Translations under genes and position numbers: made by a program
NCBI RefSeq assembly: GCF_001680005.1
Contig: NC_033563.1
Location: 62,001-126,000 of the forward strand
Length of the DNA: 64,000 bases
DNA from: Plasmodium coatneyi
Lineage: Eukaryota > Apicomplexa > Aconoidasida > Haemosporida > Plasmodiidae
Direction of reading: 5' to 3'
Part shown: piece after piece, positions 23,341 to 35,289 of the stretch
How positions within the stretch are numbered: position 1 is the first letter of the stretch
Layout: each line of letters starts with the position of its first letter
Notes under the pieces: generated by a model
What the model was told of the DNA's origin: nothing
The model's input: the letters and a program-made list of their open reading frames with translations, nothing else
The model's database searches: none

Positions 23341-24984
23341 TTACATACTGCTCATAATTAGTAAGAAGGGAATATTATATAGGATGGTAACGTATATTTT
23401 TTTATGCCATCCTGTTATATTTTTTGTACCTTTCCTAACAGGTTTAGAGGTAAACGAGGAAGAATATTCTGTGTTAGAAACATCTGTAGAACCTATGGTT
23501 GAACCTACTGTAGAAGCTACTGTCGACGCTTCTGTGGAATAGGTTTCTGTGGAAGTGTCGCCGTTTGTGAATGTGTCATCGTCAAAGTGATGACGTCCAA
23601 CAGCCGCTCTTTTTTTTCTCCTTCTATTGAGTTGGTTACCAAACCAGGAGGGTAAAAGATTATACTAATAGGAGGAGGAGGTGGGGGAGGGTGTGGAAGA
23701 GTGTGTGGAATATATATAGAATAACTCCTATTTTTCACATGTATTGTTCATAAAAAAGGGGGTAATATTTCCCTTTCCTTCCGTTTTTACTATGATTCGT
23801 ATATTAAGATGTGTACATGTGTATTGTGTATATATAATGTGTATACATATATTGTGTACGCTGTGTTGTGGTAATTGTTACCCTATATAAGAGGAAGGTG
23901 ATTGTTGGTAATCCTATGGTTGCCAATACGCCACCAGACACAGCAGCAGGGATGACACTACCCCCAGCATGGTGGGTAGCACTACTAAAAGAACCACTAC
24001 TACCAGCTTGATTTGGATTGGGGTTTGGTTTAGGTACTTCTGTACATGTTAGTATGTCCAACTTATCTGTTCTACAGTATTCTCCAGCTGCTCCGTCCGT
24101 GCTTGTCGCCGCTTGAAGCGGGCCACAATAGGAACCACTCTTCTGTGGCCCCCCGTCTTTTTTGCAATCCTCTTCTATAGCAGAACATGCTGCTTGAATG
24201 GCATCTAAGTGAGCTTTATATTCTGCTGTGCATTGTTTATTGGACCCTTCTAATTGTTGCTTTATTTGTTCATAGTCCTTGGAGTAGTCGAAATGTGTTT
24301 TTACTTGGGAGAAAATATCTTCGTCCATGCCATCTTTGTATATAATTTTACACCCCTTCTTCCCTACAACAGTAGTAGGAGAAGAAACACTCTCAAATGC
24401 TCCGTAGATCTGTTTCATAATGTCCATCGGTTTTGGGACCTTCAATGTGTTCTTTAATAGATCCCATAACCAATAATAGAAAAAAGTACAATATGTACCA
24501 TAGCCATTGTTGCTTCCCATGGTTGATGCATAACAGTATGTATTTACAATTTTTTCCGCCCAATTCTTAGCATTGTCACAACTTTGCAATGTACTCTCCA
24601 CTTCAGTCTCCTTATCTTTCAACCCAGGACAGATTGAGCTGTAAGAATTTCCCCATCCTTTGTTCAGTTCAGCATATTTTTCTCTTGAGTGTAATTGGGC
24701 CAAATGACCTTCCTACAAAAATGGAATTTTAGTGAAAAATGAAAAGGGAACATGTACATTGTGTAGAAATGGAAGGTTCTTTCCCACATATATATATACA
24801 CATTTTTTTTTCTGCATTTGCATTATTCCATTCTATTACATTACACACTACACACCACATACACACACGAAGAGGGTACTATTATATATGTGTATATAAT
24901 ATATGCTCATATATCCATATTGAATTAAAAAAAGGAATGAAGGGTTATATAACGAACCGTCAGTGTTGCTTTGCCCCCTGACAT
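23341..24984 (-). CDS. KIR variant antigen with CD99-like stalk
   Basis: Exons 24958-24984 (M-S-G-G-K-A-T-L-T), 23882-24712 and 23341-23664, predicted 393 residues. The ectodomain shows A-E-K-I-V-N-T-Y-C-Y-A-S, C-T-F-F-Y-Y-W-L-W-D, F-D-Y-S-K-D-Y and the Cys helix region. The stalk at 23977-24034 reads P-K-P-N-P-N-P-N-Q-A-G-S-S-G-S-F-S, closely resembling the extracellular stem of CD99. The membrane helix (about residues 265-286) ends L-Y-R. Exon 3 (Y-N-L-L-P-S-W-F-G-N) runs through an A7 tract near its end. In the read frame the tail continues to a stop at 23341. One frame over, the usual N-I-R-Y-H-P-I ending and a stop at 23375 appear. Confidence 0.86.
23977..24034 (-). other. CD99-like stalk segment
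   Basis: Encodes the Pro/Lys/Asn run followed by Q-A-G-S-S-G-S-F-S-S. From memory, the CD99 ectodomain contains P-N-P-N-P-N followed by S-S-G-S-F-S-D-A. KIR mimicry of host CD99 has been described for P. knowlesi. Confidence 0.75.
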
Positions 24985-25844
24985 GATTTATGTCATGATT
25001 TTGCTGTTGTTTGTGGTGTATATTCTTATGTATAGGACCAATTTATGTTATAAATGTGTTACTTCCATGTATTCATGCAGAATACATACATACGTATTTC
25101 ACTTGCTCTATGATTTATGTGAGTCCACCCTTCTTTTTCACATTGAACTCATATTAAAATATATTTCCTATATATTCATACAGTATCCGTACACCATTAT
25201 TAAGTTCATTCCGGGGTTATTAAAAATTAGAAGATATTAAATTTTCACGCTACTACTGTACACATTGTTCCAATTTTTTCAAAACAAATGCGTAATATAT
25301 TATATATATGCACATAAAATTACTGTACACATATATATTTAATTAAAGTCAGAAATATGTACTGGAACAACTAAGCACAGGGTCCCAAATGAAATAATAG
25401 AATAACAGAAAGAGAGAGGAGAAGAGAAGAGTAGATGCAATTAAAAAAAAATTTTTTTTTTTTCTCTCTTACAACAACGTTTTTTATTTTTGTGTAATTT
25501 TTCTATCTTTCTTTATAAATGTGAGAACACTTTTTCAAAAATGTCCTTACCTTGTTCCTCCTTTTCTTTTTTAGTGCTCTTCTATGTGTACATTTCCACA
25601 TTTAGTTATATATACAAATGTAAAACCAACCAACAGAAGGAAGGAAATATGAATAAAAGAAAGAAAAAAAAGAAAAAGAAGGAAAAAAGGAAAGAAGGAA
25701 AAAAAAGGAAAAAATGGAAAAAATGGAAAAAATGGAAAAAAATAAAAAACATTGGAAGAAAAAAAATGTCATTTATGCTTCCTTTCCCTTACACACACTG
25801 TTTATAAAATTCGTATTTATTTATGTCTCTAGAGGGAGTGAATA
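24985..25844. other. KIR 5' flank then KIR 3' flank
   Basis: 5' side: a TACACATTGTTCCAATTTTT motif near 25258 and the block at 25340-25415 shared with the inverted KIR. 3' side: an AGGAAGAAAAGGAAAAAATG polypurine block (25620-25770) and a TCATTTATGCTTCC segment next to the following KIR stop. Confidence 0.55.
25340..25415 (-). promoter_or_regulatory. Conserved KIR upstream block, copy 1
   Basis: About 75 bp nearly identical, in inverted orientation, to 51996-52072. Both copies lie on the 5' side of their KIR gene and point the same way relative to transcription. A shared 5' regulatory or untranslated segment is inferred. No known motif was recognised. Confidence 0.4.
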
Positions 25845-27432
25845 TTACGAGGCATGATATTTTATATTGGTTCTTTGTTGCCTGTGTTGCGGTCGTTGCT
25901 GCTGTTGCGTACTCCTTCTATTATTATTTGTCCTTCCCCTTCCTCCGTCCCTGCGCCGTTCACCATTATATAAAGTAGAAACATCCGTAGAGTCTGCTAT
26001 AGAACCTATGGTGGTAGAATTATCGGTTGAATATAGTGTGGACGAATATTCTGTTGTTAAGGTGTCGTCGTCTTTTGCGGATGCATCGAAGGTGCTTCTG
26101 GTAGATCTTTTTTTTCTGTTGCTGCTCCTTCCTCCTGTTTTATTATTTTTAAAGGAGTCAATTATCCAGGAAGGTAGAAGATTATACTAAAAATTGATAA
26201 AGGAAAAGAGGAGGGAAAAGGTGTGAAGGAAGGATGGATGGAAATATGTCTACATACATATATATATATGTTTGTCCATATATATGTATGTATATAGATA
26301 TATAGGTACATATATACATATGTATATGTATATAGACATATTTCAAGTACATAGTGGTTTGGGTGGTGGTAACATTATGGTGGTGGTAACATTATGGTGG
26401 TGGTAATATTGTGGTCGTAATTATAATTATAATTATGTACTTATAATTATAATTGTAATTGTTGTACTTACTTTATATAAAGAAAAAAGGATTGCAGGTA
26501 ATCCTACGACACCGAATATAGAGAAGACGATAAGAGTGGTGGCGTTTGCCCCTCCGGTGGACATGGCTAATGTTGCAGCTTCAACTCCTGTTGCAGGAGA
26601 CCCCACTCCATTGATTATTTTGCAACCCTGTTCTACTTCCTCGTCCGTTAAATGTCGTTTACAATATGTTTTATATGTGTCCTTGAATTTGGTACAATAT
26701 GAACTAGTACGATTATTTCCATCGCTTTTACATTCATCATGCACATTAGTGGGAACAGTTGGGGTAGTTTGTCGGCCCAGTATCTGTTTATATTCATACT
26801 CACATAAATTATAATAATTCTGTAATTTTGTCTGTTCTGGTTTATAGTCGTGCTTCAAGTCAAATTTTGTTTTCTCTTCAGAGAAATTTTCCCAGCTACT
26901 GTGATGGGTTAGGGGGGTACAGTTATTCGTGCTGACAACACTTTTTAAGGCGTCGTATACATCGCGTATGATATCTGAGAACTTATTTTTCTTATCACTC
27001 TTATGTATTAAATCCCCTAACCAATAATAAAACCAATAACAGGGCGTAGTATCAGATTGGGATGTTGATTGTTCCTTCCATGTAGATATAAGTTTCCAAG
27101 CGCCTAAAATTTGATTCAGGTTCTGATTAATGCAGGTGTACTCATTTAATTTCTTCCCTTGGGGTGTAGTAAGCTCACTGCCCTTCCCGCTACTGTCGAA
27201 TGCATTAGTGAACATATCATGGATCCATTCTGAATATAATGTAGGTACCAATTCTCCATGCTATAAATGTAATTAACATGAATATTCGTTTTTATTTTTT
27301 TTCCCTCTTTTTATTTTATTTTTTTCATTAAATTATGCATAGACAATTATATGTGAAGAAGTTGTATATATTCACTTCTGGATGGGAAGGAAAATGAATA
27401 AGTGTGTGCAGTACTCCATTATCGGGTGTCAT
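25845..27432 (-). CDS. KIR variant antigen
   Basis: Exons 27415-27432 (M-T-P-D-N-G), 26472-27260 and 25845-26186, predicted 382 residues. The N-terminal motif is shifted from L-P-S to H-G-E-L-V-P-T-L-Y-S-E-W. C-Y-W-F-Y-Y-W-L-G-D and a K-T-K-F-D-L-K-H-D-Y helix are present, and A-W-K-L-I-S-T-W replaces the usual A-x-C-Y-A-S, so one cysteine is missing. The membrane helix is near residues 248-269. Exon 3 (Y-N-L-L-P-S-W-I) has Gln-rich repeats and ends I-K-Y-H-A-S. Intron 2 carries a TATATAGA/TATATG microsatellite and a GGTGGTAACATTATGGTGGT repeat. Confidence 0.86.
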
Positions 27433-28555
27433 GATTGATATGTGAATATTTCTTTTTGTTGTTTATATATATGGTGAATCTACATTATAGAACTGTATGT
27501 TATACTTCCCAGGTTTATATATTCATATGTATTCATGCATAAAAATTCATGCAGGATTTTATGCAGAAGAATCAATATGTACAGGAATTTCCTTTCTGCG
27601 CAGGAGGAAGGAAAATTTTTGAGTGGGAGAAAAATTTTTTCAGTGAATGTTGTGCACTTTTTTTCTTTTTTCCCATTTGTTTTGCATGCTCAAATTGATG
27701 TTATTATTTAAAAGGGGGGGATGGTTGTTATTAAAAACTGTTAATGCACATATATTGTAAACTTTATATATGTGCAGAGAGAACACATTTCTACCCCTCC
27801 TCTTCCGTTGAATGTGCGTACATTCACTATTCATATTTATTGAAATACCTCAAATTTATTGGAGCTAAAGTAACCATGCACATTACACACGAAACATGGA
27901 AGAAGTAAGGGAATGGAAGGGAGAAAAAAGCGATTTTTTTTTTTTTTTTAACTGATTTATATTCACTCTTGTATATGAAGACTTATGAAAGAAACAAAAT
28001 AGAATCAATACAAGAACAAAAAAAAATTTTGGAGTGCAAATATGCAAACATATGCACATATGCATAACATTTGAAATGATAAAACTGTATTTTTATAATT
28101 TTTTAATGCTAAAACTGTATTTTTATAATTTTTTAATGCTTAAACTGTATTTATAATTTTTTAATGCTCAAAATATGTAGGTAAGTTCCTCCTACTACAC
28201 CGGTAGGAAGTGCAATATACAATTGAGAAATACGTATTATTTTTGTTCAAAATATTAACCAAGGTTAACTTAATAATCTTTTTTTTTGTGTGGAAACAAC
28301 ATATAATATGTACTTTTAAAAAAATTTTTTTTTTTGTTCCTTTATTCTTTATTATGGCATCATCTTCATTTATTATTAATGTACATTTTAATTACTTCCT
28401 TCATTTTAAAATATATATATGTAATACACACTCAAAAAAGAAGGAAGCATACAAAAAAAGAACAGCAGCAGGCATGACACAAAATGTGTGTGTGTGTTCA
28501 TGGTAACTTTTATTAAGGATATTACATGTTACATGTTACATTCTCTCTATGAACG
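27433..28555. other. AT-rich spacer
   Basis: Includes a short G7 tract (27714-27720), a T run, and the three-copy 30-bp repeat at 28080-28168. No gene was seen. Confidence 0.6.
28080..28168. repeat. Three copies of a 30-bp AT-rich repeat
   Basis: Unit AAAACTGTATTTTTATAATT followed by TTTTAATGCT. The third copy is slightly shortened. Confidence 0.88.
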
Positions 28556-30197
28556 TTACATTCTACCATAACTAATATTTCTTGACGTCTGCTTCTGTGG
28601 CCTTTGTGGCCTCTGTGGTCTTTGTCTTTGTTGGCTATGTTGTGGACGTTGTTGTTCACTTCTATTATTATTATTATTTGCTCCTCTTTGGGAAGATTTC
28701 CCATTATATATAGTAGATGCATCTGTTGCCGAATCTGTTGTTGTTAAATTGGATGATGAACCACCAACTGTTGAATCGTACCTTGAGGTGTCTTCTATGA
28801 ATGTATCGAATTGCTGTTGTTTTCGCGCTGTTGATCTTCGTCCTCTTCTGTTCCTTCCTCCTGCTTTATTCTTTCTAAAGGAATCATTTATCCAAGAAGG
28901 TAAAAGATTATACTACCAAAGGAGGGACGAAGGAGGAGGGGTGGAAACATATATATTAAACATATATACTTATATATATATATATATATGCACTTATATG
29001 TATATATATACGTGTGTATATATGTATATGTATGTATTTGTATATGTGTGTACATATATGTATCTATATGTATATATCTATATATATATATGTCCATATA
29101 TATATAATGTTATATATATATATATATAGGTCTATTATAATTATGTACTATTACTTTATATAAAGAAAAAAGGATTAATGGTAATGCAACCCCTACTCCA
29201 ACAACAGACGATACGATTGGCGTGGCAGCACTACCTTGGGGAGTGTCCCCATATATTTGTGGTGGTGGAGGAGGAACCTCCGCACCTGCCGCTTCAGGTT
29301 TCTTCTCACACGTCAATTTTTCTATTTCCGCGTTAATTTCATCCTTTTTATTTTTCCAAAAAGTGGAACAATAATAATCGCTACTAGAATGGGCGTTGGT
29401 TGTGCAGTGGCCATCTACTTTTTGGTATGCTGTATTAAGGGCATATTTGTATTTAACACACTTACCATCAGTAATGGACGTATTACTCCCTAATATTATC
29501 TCCAAATATTCGTGATCCTTAGTATGATTCAACATGTCCCTCATACTATTAAAAAGGTCCTTATCCATGGTGGTAGTTCTAGTGCCCATCATATTGGTGC
29601 AGTCGCCCGTCACAACACTCAACTCTTTCAATTTGCCACAAATGATGTTCCAAATAGCTGGAAATAAGCTATCCTTCTGCAGTTGGTTAAATAGTATATC
29701 CCCTAACCAACTAAATAAAAAAAGAACACGGTACTCATACCACGAATTAGGGCCCTTGCCCCTGGTTTGGGGTTTACTCATTTGGTGCACATAGCATACA
29801 GCCTTTACAATATTCTCTACGTGAGTCGAAATAGCAGTTTGTAATTGCAGGTGCTGCTGCAAGTCCTGTGTGTAGGTAGTGGCACATTCACCCCTGCCAT
29901 TGGTAAAATTACCATAGATGCTTACTTTGGAAGATAAGATTTTCAATTCGTCCCCCTACAAATATGATGAACGGAATATAAATACGCATACTCCTTATGT
30001 ACTATCGTAGCATGCAAAATGAGTGGTACATGCAACATCCAGCACGTACATACTACATGCTCGTACATACATGCACATACATACAATGTGCAAATTATGC
30101 AACTTCTCCTTGGAGGGGTAGCAACGAAAGTATGTACAACGAATCCCACCTCAAGTAGTTCTTCTATTTTGGATACTCCTGTTGCTGTTTCTGACAT
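28556..30197 (-). CDS. KIR variant antigen
   Basis: Exons 30177-30197 (M-S-E-T-A-T-G), 29155-29955 and 28556-28912, predicted about 392 residues. An alternative longer exon 1 to 30150 (GTGGGA donor) is possible. The ectodomain has I-V-K-A-V-C-Y-V-H, F-L-F-S-W-L-G-D, and D-L-F-N-S-M-R-D-M-L-N-H-T-K-D as a variant of the F-D-Y helix. The stalk is Ala/Pro-rich (V-P-P-P-P-P-Q-I-Y-G). The membrane helix is near residues 253-274. Exon 3 (Y-N-L-L-P-S-W-I-N-D) carries Q-R-P-Q-R-P-Q-R-P-Q repeats and ends I-S-Y-G-R-M. Intron 2 is a TATATG microsatellite. Confidence 0.86.
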
Positions 30198-31820
30198 GGT
30201 TCATGTATGTGTACATTCTTTTACACAATAAATTTTGTACTCTAATGTGTTGTGCTGTTGCTGCTTCTCTTCCTATGTATTTATACATTCTGAATAGGAA
30301 TATAAATGTAATATTGGAAAGTACTTTATTATGCAATATTTTATATTATTATTATTATATTATTTTTTTAACCTTTACCTTCCCCCTTACAATTATTATA
30401 CAAAAAAAAAAAAAAGAGCAGCGGGGGGGAGGGTGGTATTTTCTCTATGAATGAACATTTCAGCATGCACTCCTATTACTTTAAAGTTCTATTGTTATGG
30501 AAATGGGTTATTAAAAAAAATATTTGTTAACGTGAACAGTATACAGTTTATACGTACAAGGTGTTCCTTTCCTTTCCCCTTCTCCCTTCTCCTCTCACAT
30601 GTGTACATTGTATTCATATTTTTATGCATATTTTTATGGATGAATACATCATAAATAGGTACCGTGTGAACTTATCAAAAGTAATTGTACAAAGGTGTGG
30701 AAGGGGCGGGGGCAGATTATATACACTGTACTAATATTCCCTAACGTACTTCACTCCACCCTTTTTTTCTTTTTTTTTTCGCTTCTTATGACTTAGTAAT
30801 AGTACATCCATATTTTTCACATCCCACTCCCCTTCCACGTGCTCATCGTGTTAGTAAATATGTATGATCATAAATAATACATAGAGAATGAGTGTACAGT
30901 TCAAGCCGCTCCTTGTATGTATACTTCCTTCCTTCTTTTTTAACTATGTGTGAACTACTCAATTAAAATATAAGAAATATATAACGTGGGAAGGAGTAAA
31001 TAGAGTAGCATTCATAATATGATCGGGCAATATATACCATGTTATAATTGTGCTATTTAAAAATTATTCTCACTTTTATTGCACAGTAATTATAATACCG
31101 TGCAGAATATTATATATGTAGAAGCACACAATTCTTATATATGTGATATGAACTTTACTATAAAGTCCATGCCCAGTAATGATGCACCCAGTGGTAGTCC
31201 ACATATACAATGCGTTACCCCGCCCCTCCTGCCAATTATGAATTATAGGCTAATATATTATAAAAGTGCAACAACCCTCCCCCTTTAGGCTTTAAGGCAA
31301 ATTATGCGTGGAGTACCTTTGTTGTTGTCCCTTCTATATATTCGTTTTAGTGAGCGCCCCTTCTGAATATTGCATACACTTGTATACCGCAAAAAAAAAT
31401 ATGCATAACACATTTATGAACAGCTATCCATACATTTAAGAACAGAATAGTGGTCAAAAATTTAATGTTCCTATTGCTTTATGATTGAGCTTGGCCTCCA
31501 TATGAACTATAGAACACCGTACCAGCCTACACTGCTGATACCGGAAGGAGCACTCCTATGCACCTGGAACAGCCTGATTAGCAGTTGTTGTTTGTTGTAG
31601 TAGTTGTTGTTTGTTGTAGCAGTTTGTGATAAAGCAGTTATGTGGTTAGTAGTTTTATGCATATATGTAATATTTTCTCCCTTCTTTCCTTTATTTCTGT
31701 ATAACCCCGTGGGGAATGTACACAGGAGCATTATAACTTCATGAAATTGCAGAAATAACCGGTAAACCTTATATTTAGCGGTCCATGCGACGATGTTTAC
31801 ATACTACATACGATGGTGTA
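30198..31820. other. Spacer between KIR genes
   Basis: AT-rich with a GGGGGGGAGGG tract near 30423 and a repeated GTTGTTTGTTGTAG unit (31585-31620). The stretch 31130-31300 is less AT-biased but has no convincing reading frame or match that I recognise. Confidence 0.55.
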
Positions 31821-33249
31821 TTACATACGATAATAAGCTACATTATTTCTATTGTGCCTGTTTCTGTTGTTGTTTTTTTCTCTGCTGCTCCTTCCTACAT
31901 GTGCTGGCTGTGGTGATGGTCGTTGTCGACCATTATATATAGTAGAAGTATCTTCTGTTGAATCGAATGTGGAGTCACCTAATGTGGAACCTCCTATTGT
32001 GGAAGTATCAAAGTCGTTTTCAATTGTTGTTGTTCTTTTTTTTCTTCCATTTGTGCTTCTATTGTTATTTCTGTTGCTACTTGCTCCTCCAAAGAAGTTA
32101 CTTATCCAGGGGGGTAGAAGGTTATACTAAAAAAATAAAAGGAGTGGAAAGGAGAACGTGGAAAGTTAAGAAAAGGAAATGTGTGTCCCTCACACATATA
32201 TATAGAGAGCTTATTCTATACACTTATTTTTTTTAAATGAAAAAGTTAAATATGGAAAAAAAAAAAAATACTATTATTTATGCTATATATTGTAATGGTA
32301 ATTGTGATAATTACCTTATATAGAAAGAAAGCAGCCGTTGGTAGGCCTATTACAGGTAGTACAGCAGATATGGCAGCGGTGTTTGTAAGGGTGGAGTTGC
32401 TGTTGGTTCCGGTGGAAGAGGTTATACTCCTTCCTTCAGGCACGGGTTCAGTTCCTGCTCCACATTTCAGTTCATCCAGTTTGTCCTCAGCACAGTAATT
32501 TCCCTCTCCACTATTGTTCCCATTGTGGTCATTAAACCAAGTACAAAATGGGTCATTCGAATTTGCCCCGTTACAATCTCTACTTACAGCGGTACATGCT
32601 GTACTTATGCCCCCTAAGTAACTTGTACATTCCTGATTGCATCGTGACTCAGTAAATGGTAATAATGTTCGCAAATTATTATAATCGTTGTAGTAGTCGA
32701 AGACAGTTTTTCTGTGTTTGAAAAGCTGTTGGTCAATATTCTTATTGTAATAATGCTCGTAACACCCTAATTCTGTCCACTCTTTTAATTTATCAAATAC
32801 CTCTACAATAGCATCCTTAAATGTTTCAATCGTACATGTATTCAATAGTACACTCCCAACCCAAAAGTAGAGAAAATTACACTTTGTACTAGCATCCCCG
32901 AGGAGTTCATTCTGTGAGGATAAACAACAGGCTCCATTTACAATTGTATTGGCACACGTTCCTTCAATTTCAGACATCCCTTTTAACGCGCTTTCAACGC
33001 CACTCTTGGAGCCATCAGTACAAGTGCATGTTTCCCCTTTACCATTAAATCTGTTATATATTTTTCTTGACATTAAATCCTTGAAACATGGTTCCTATAA
33101 ATGTAATTAGTGCAATATATATATATGTGCGCACAATCCATTTTGTCAATTCATTATACATCACATATGACTTCATGTGTCCCACATTTCCGTATCTACA
33201 TAGACTTGAAATAACGGACCTCCTCTTCCTCTTTCTTATCACTTGTCAT
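31821..33249 (-). CDS. KIR variant antigen
   Basis: Exons 33220-33249 (M-T-S-D-K-K-E-E-E-E), 32315-33094 and 31821-32126, predicted 371 residues. The ectodomain begins E-P-C-F-K-D-L-M-S-R-K-I-Y. It has C-N-F-L-Y-F-W-V-G-S, L-F-K-H-R-K-T-V-F-D-Y-Y-N-D-Y and spaced cysteines, then a Ser/Thr/Asn stalk. The membrane helix lies near residues 249-270. Exon 3 (Y-N-L-L-P-P-W-I) ends V-A-Y-Y-R-M. The gene pairs with the KIR at 17.4-18.9 kb: same length, same first exon and donor, and very similar intron 1 sequence. Confidence 0.88.
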
Positions 33250-34982
33250 TCTTTATATGTGTACATTATCCTATCTACTGTAAATTTATATTAAAAATGT
33301 GTTTTCTTTATTTATATATATATTCATACAAAATGAGTTCATAAAAATTTTGCCCTCCCCGAAGATGATCATGAGCTCACATTAGATTTCTATTTCTTCC
33401 ATTTGTACATATTGTTTAACTCATATGGCAAGATAACATATTGTGCACACGTATTAAAATATTATATGTGTATATTTTATGCCAAAATAGGAATAAAAAT
33501 GCTAAGAAATAGCAAAATAAAAGAAAAAAAGTCAAATTCCCGTACATTCCTTTATTTGTTCATATTGTTCGATTATTCGTGATTACTTAGAACATTGCAT
33601 TATTGTTATTAACCTTATTCAGTTATTGCTTGCACATAAGAATACCACTTATCACCTCCTGAGGAAAAATTCCATATGTACTACTTAATTAATGTTTATT
33701 TGTTATTGAAAAGTGGCTGTTAAAATATTGTTAGGAAATACATTGTTAGGAAATGCATTGCTAGGAAATATTGTTACAAAATATTGCTCACAGATTGCTC
33801 ATGTATATTCACTATAATTTACGTGTATACAGAATGTAAATTTTGTACTATCTGAGTTAACCTTATTCCCTCCTGTTCACACTCCTCTTCTTCACATTCT
33901 AAATCCACATCCCAATGCACATTACACTGCATAGATCAGTTGATCTCCCTTTTTCTTTTATTTACTTTTTCTTATTCTTTTTTTTTTTTCTCCCATTTTT
34001 TTGGCATGCTCAAAATTATGTTATTATTTGCAAAAGGATTATGCTGTTATTGCAAAAGGATTATGTTGTTATTGCAAAAGGATTGTTGTTGTTATTATTG
34101 TTGCAAAAGGATTGTTATTGTTATTATTTTTGCAAAAGAATTGTTGTTGTTGTTATTAGGAACATTATATTTTCATTCATACTTTTATTTACAACTATTG
34201 GGCTTATAGGAGGGTAATATGTTCTTTTGTTTTCTTTCCTTTTTTTTTTTTTCATCTTTTTTTCATTTTTCCTTCTTCTCTCATTTTATAATAGTGTGAA
34301 ACGCGTTCCAAAGGTTCAACATTTTTTTATGATTGTGTATATATATATTATTTCAACATGTACAGAAATATATATATTTATAACATAAGCCTTTGGTAAA
34401 GTTCTCTTTTGGCATATGTAGGAACACATCATGAAATATAAACAGATTGAGAACGCACATAAGAAGAAGGGGGCACATATTACATTAAGTTCCCTACTTA
34501 TTTACTCAAAATATGAATTAAATAAATTTAACATCCGAGATTTCAATGACCATACGTTCCCCATTTTTCCATTCAAATTACACAGAGGAGACCTCTGTTT
34601 CGTTCCATTCTATTTTATAATAATGCAACTGTCCCTGGGGAAGTACATAATTACATACTACAGAATAATGGAATGGGGGATAAGTGCATGTACAGAATAG
34701 TCCTTGCTAATTTGTTAAGTGCAAGTACAAGTGGATGTATGGGAAGTGGAAGGAAGGAATAAGAAGGAATAAAAAGGAATAAGAAGGAAAGAAGGAATAA
34801 GTAGGAAGGAAAGGAACGTCTAAGGAGGATGGAAGGAAGGAAAGAGGAAGGAAAGAAGGAAAGAAGGAGTAAGAAGGAATAAGGAAGGGAAGGAAGGATG
34901 TCTAAGGAAGGAGGAAGGAAAAAAAGGAAAGAAATAAAGAAGAAATAAGAAGGAAAAGGAAAAAGGAAGCAAGGGGAACATA
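33250..34982. other. Spacer with dispersed repeat copy
   Basis: Contains a GGAAATACATTGTTAGGAAATGCATTG repeat (33733-33775), a TTGCAAAAGGATTATGTTGTTA tandem array (about 34025-34145), the dispersed repeat at 34255-34700, and purine-rich AAGGAATAAGAAGG repeats (34745-34970). Confidence 0.65.
34255..34700. repeat. Dispersed repeat of about 430 bp, copy 1
   Basis: Begins near TAGTGTGAAACGCGTTCCAA and ends near TGGAATGGGGGATAAGTGCA. It aligns by eye, with small indels, to 49440-49870. The 89-codon ORF in this copy is not preserved in the second, so it is probably non-coding. Confidence 0.85.
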
Positions 34983-35269
34983 TTACATACGTTGATAAGG
35001 TATATTATTTCTATTATGGGTTGTGTTCTATTATATGTCCTCCTAGATGGTCGTTCATCATTATAGATGGTAGAATTGTCTGCCATGGAATGTGTTGTTC
35101 TTAACAAGTCTACTATTGTGGAGTACTCCGTGGAATATATTGTTGAACTGTCTGCTGTTGTTAATGTGTCGAGGTCCCTTCGGACGGAACTTCTTTTATT
35201 TCTATTGTTATTTGTGCTTCCTCGTCCTCCACCAGAATGGTTACTAAACCAAGATGGTAGCAGCTTGTA
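34983..35269 (-). pseudogene. Orphan KIR cytoplasmic exon, frameshifted
   Basis: A normal acceptor (ATTAG) is followed by Y-K-L-L-P-S-W-F-S-N-H, an S/T-rich middle and S-T-I-Y-N-D, all typical of a KIR last exon. The expected R-N-N-I-P-Y-Q-R-M ending with stop at 34983 is in another frame: the exon is 287 nt, two more than a multiple of three. On its 5' side lies 0.5 kb of G-rich minisatellite and then the cytoplasmic exon of the next KIR, so it has no ectodomain exon. It is a KIR remnant that has lost its first two exons. Confidence 0.8.
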
Positions 35270-35289
35270 CTAATAAAAAAGAAGCAAGG

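Noticed and set aside
34431..34700. 89-codon ORF in the dispersed repeat
   Set aside because: The second copy (49.6 kb) does not keep the frame, so coding conservation is not supported.
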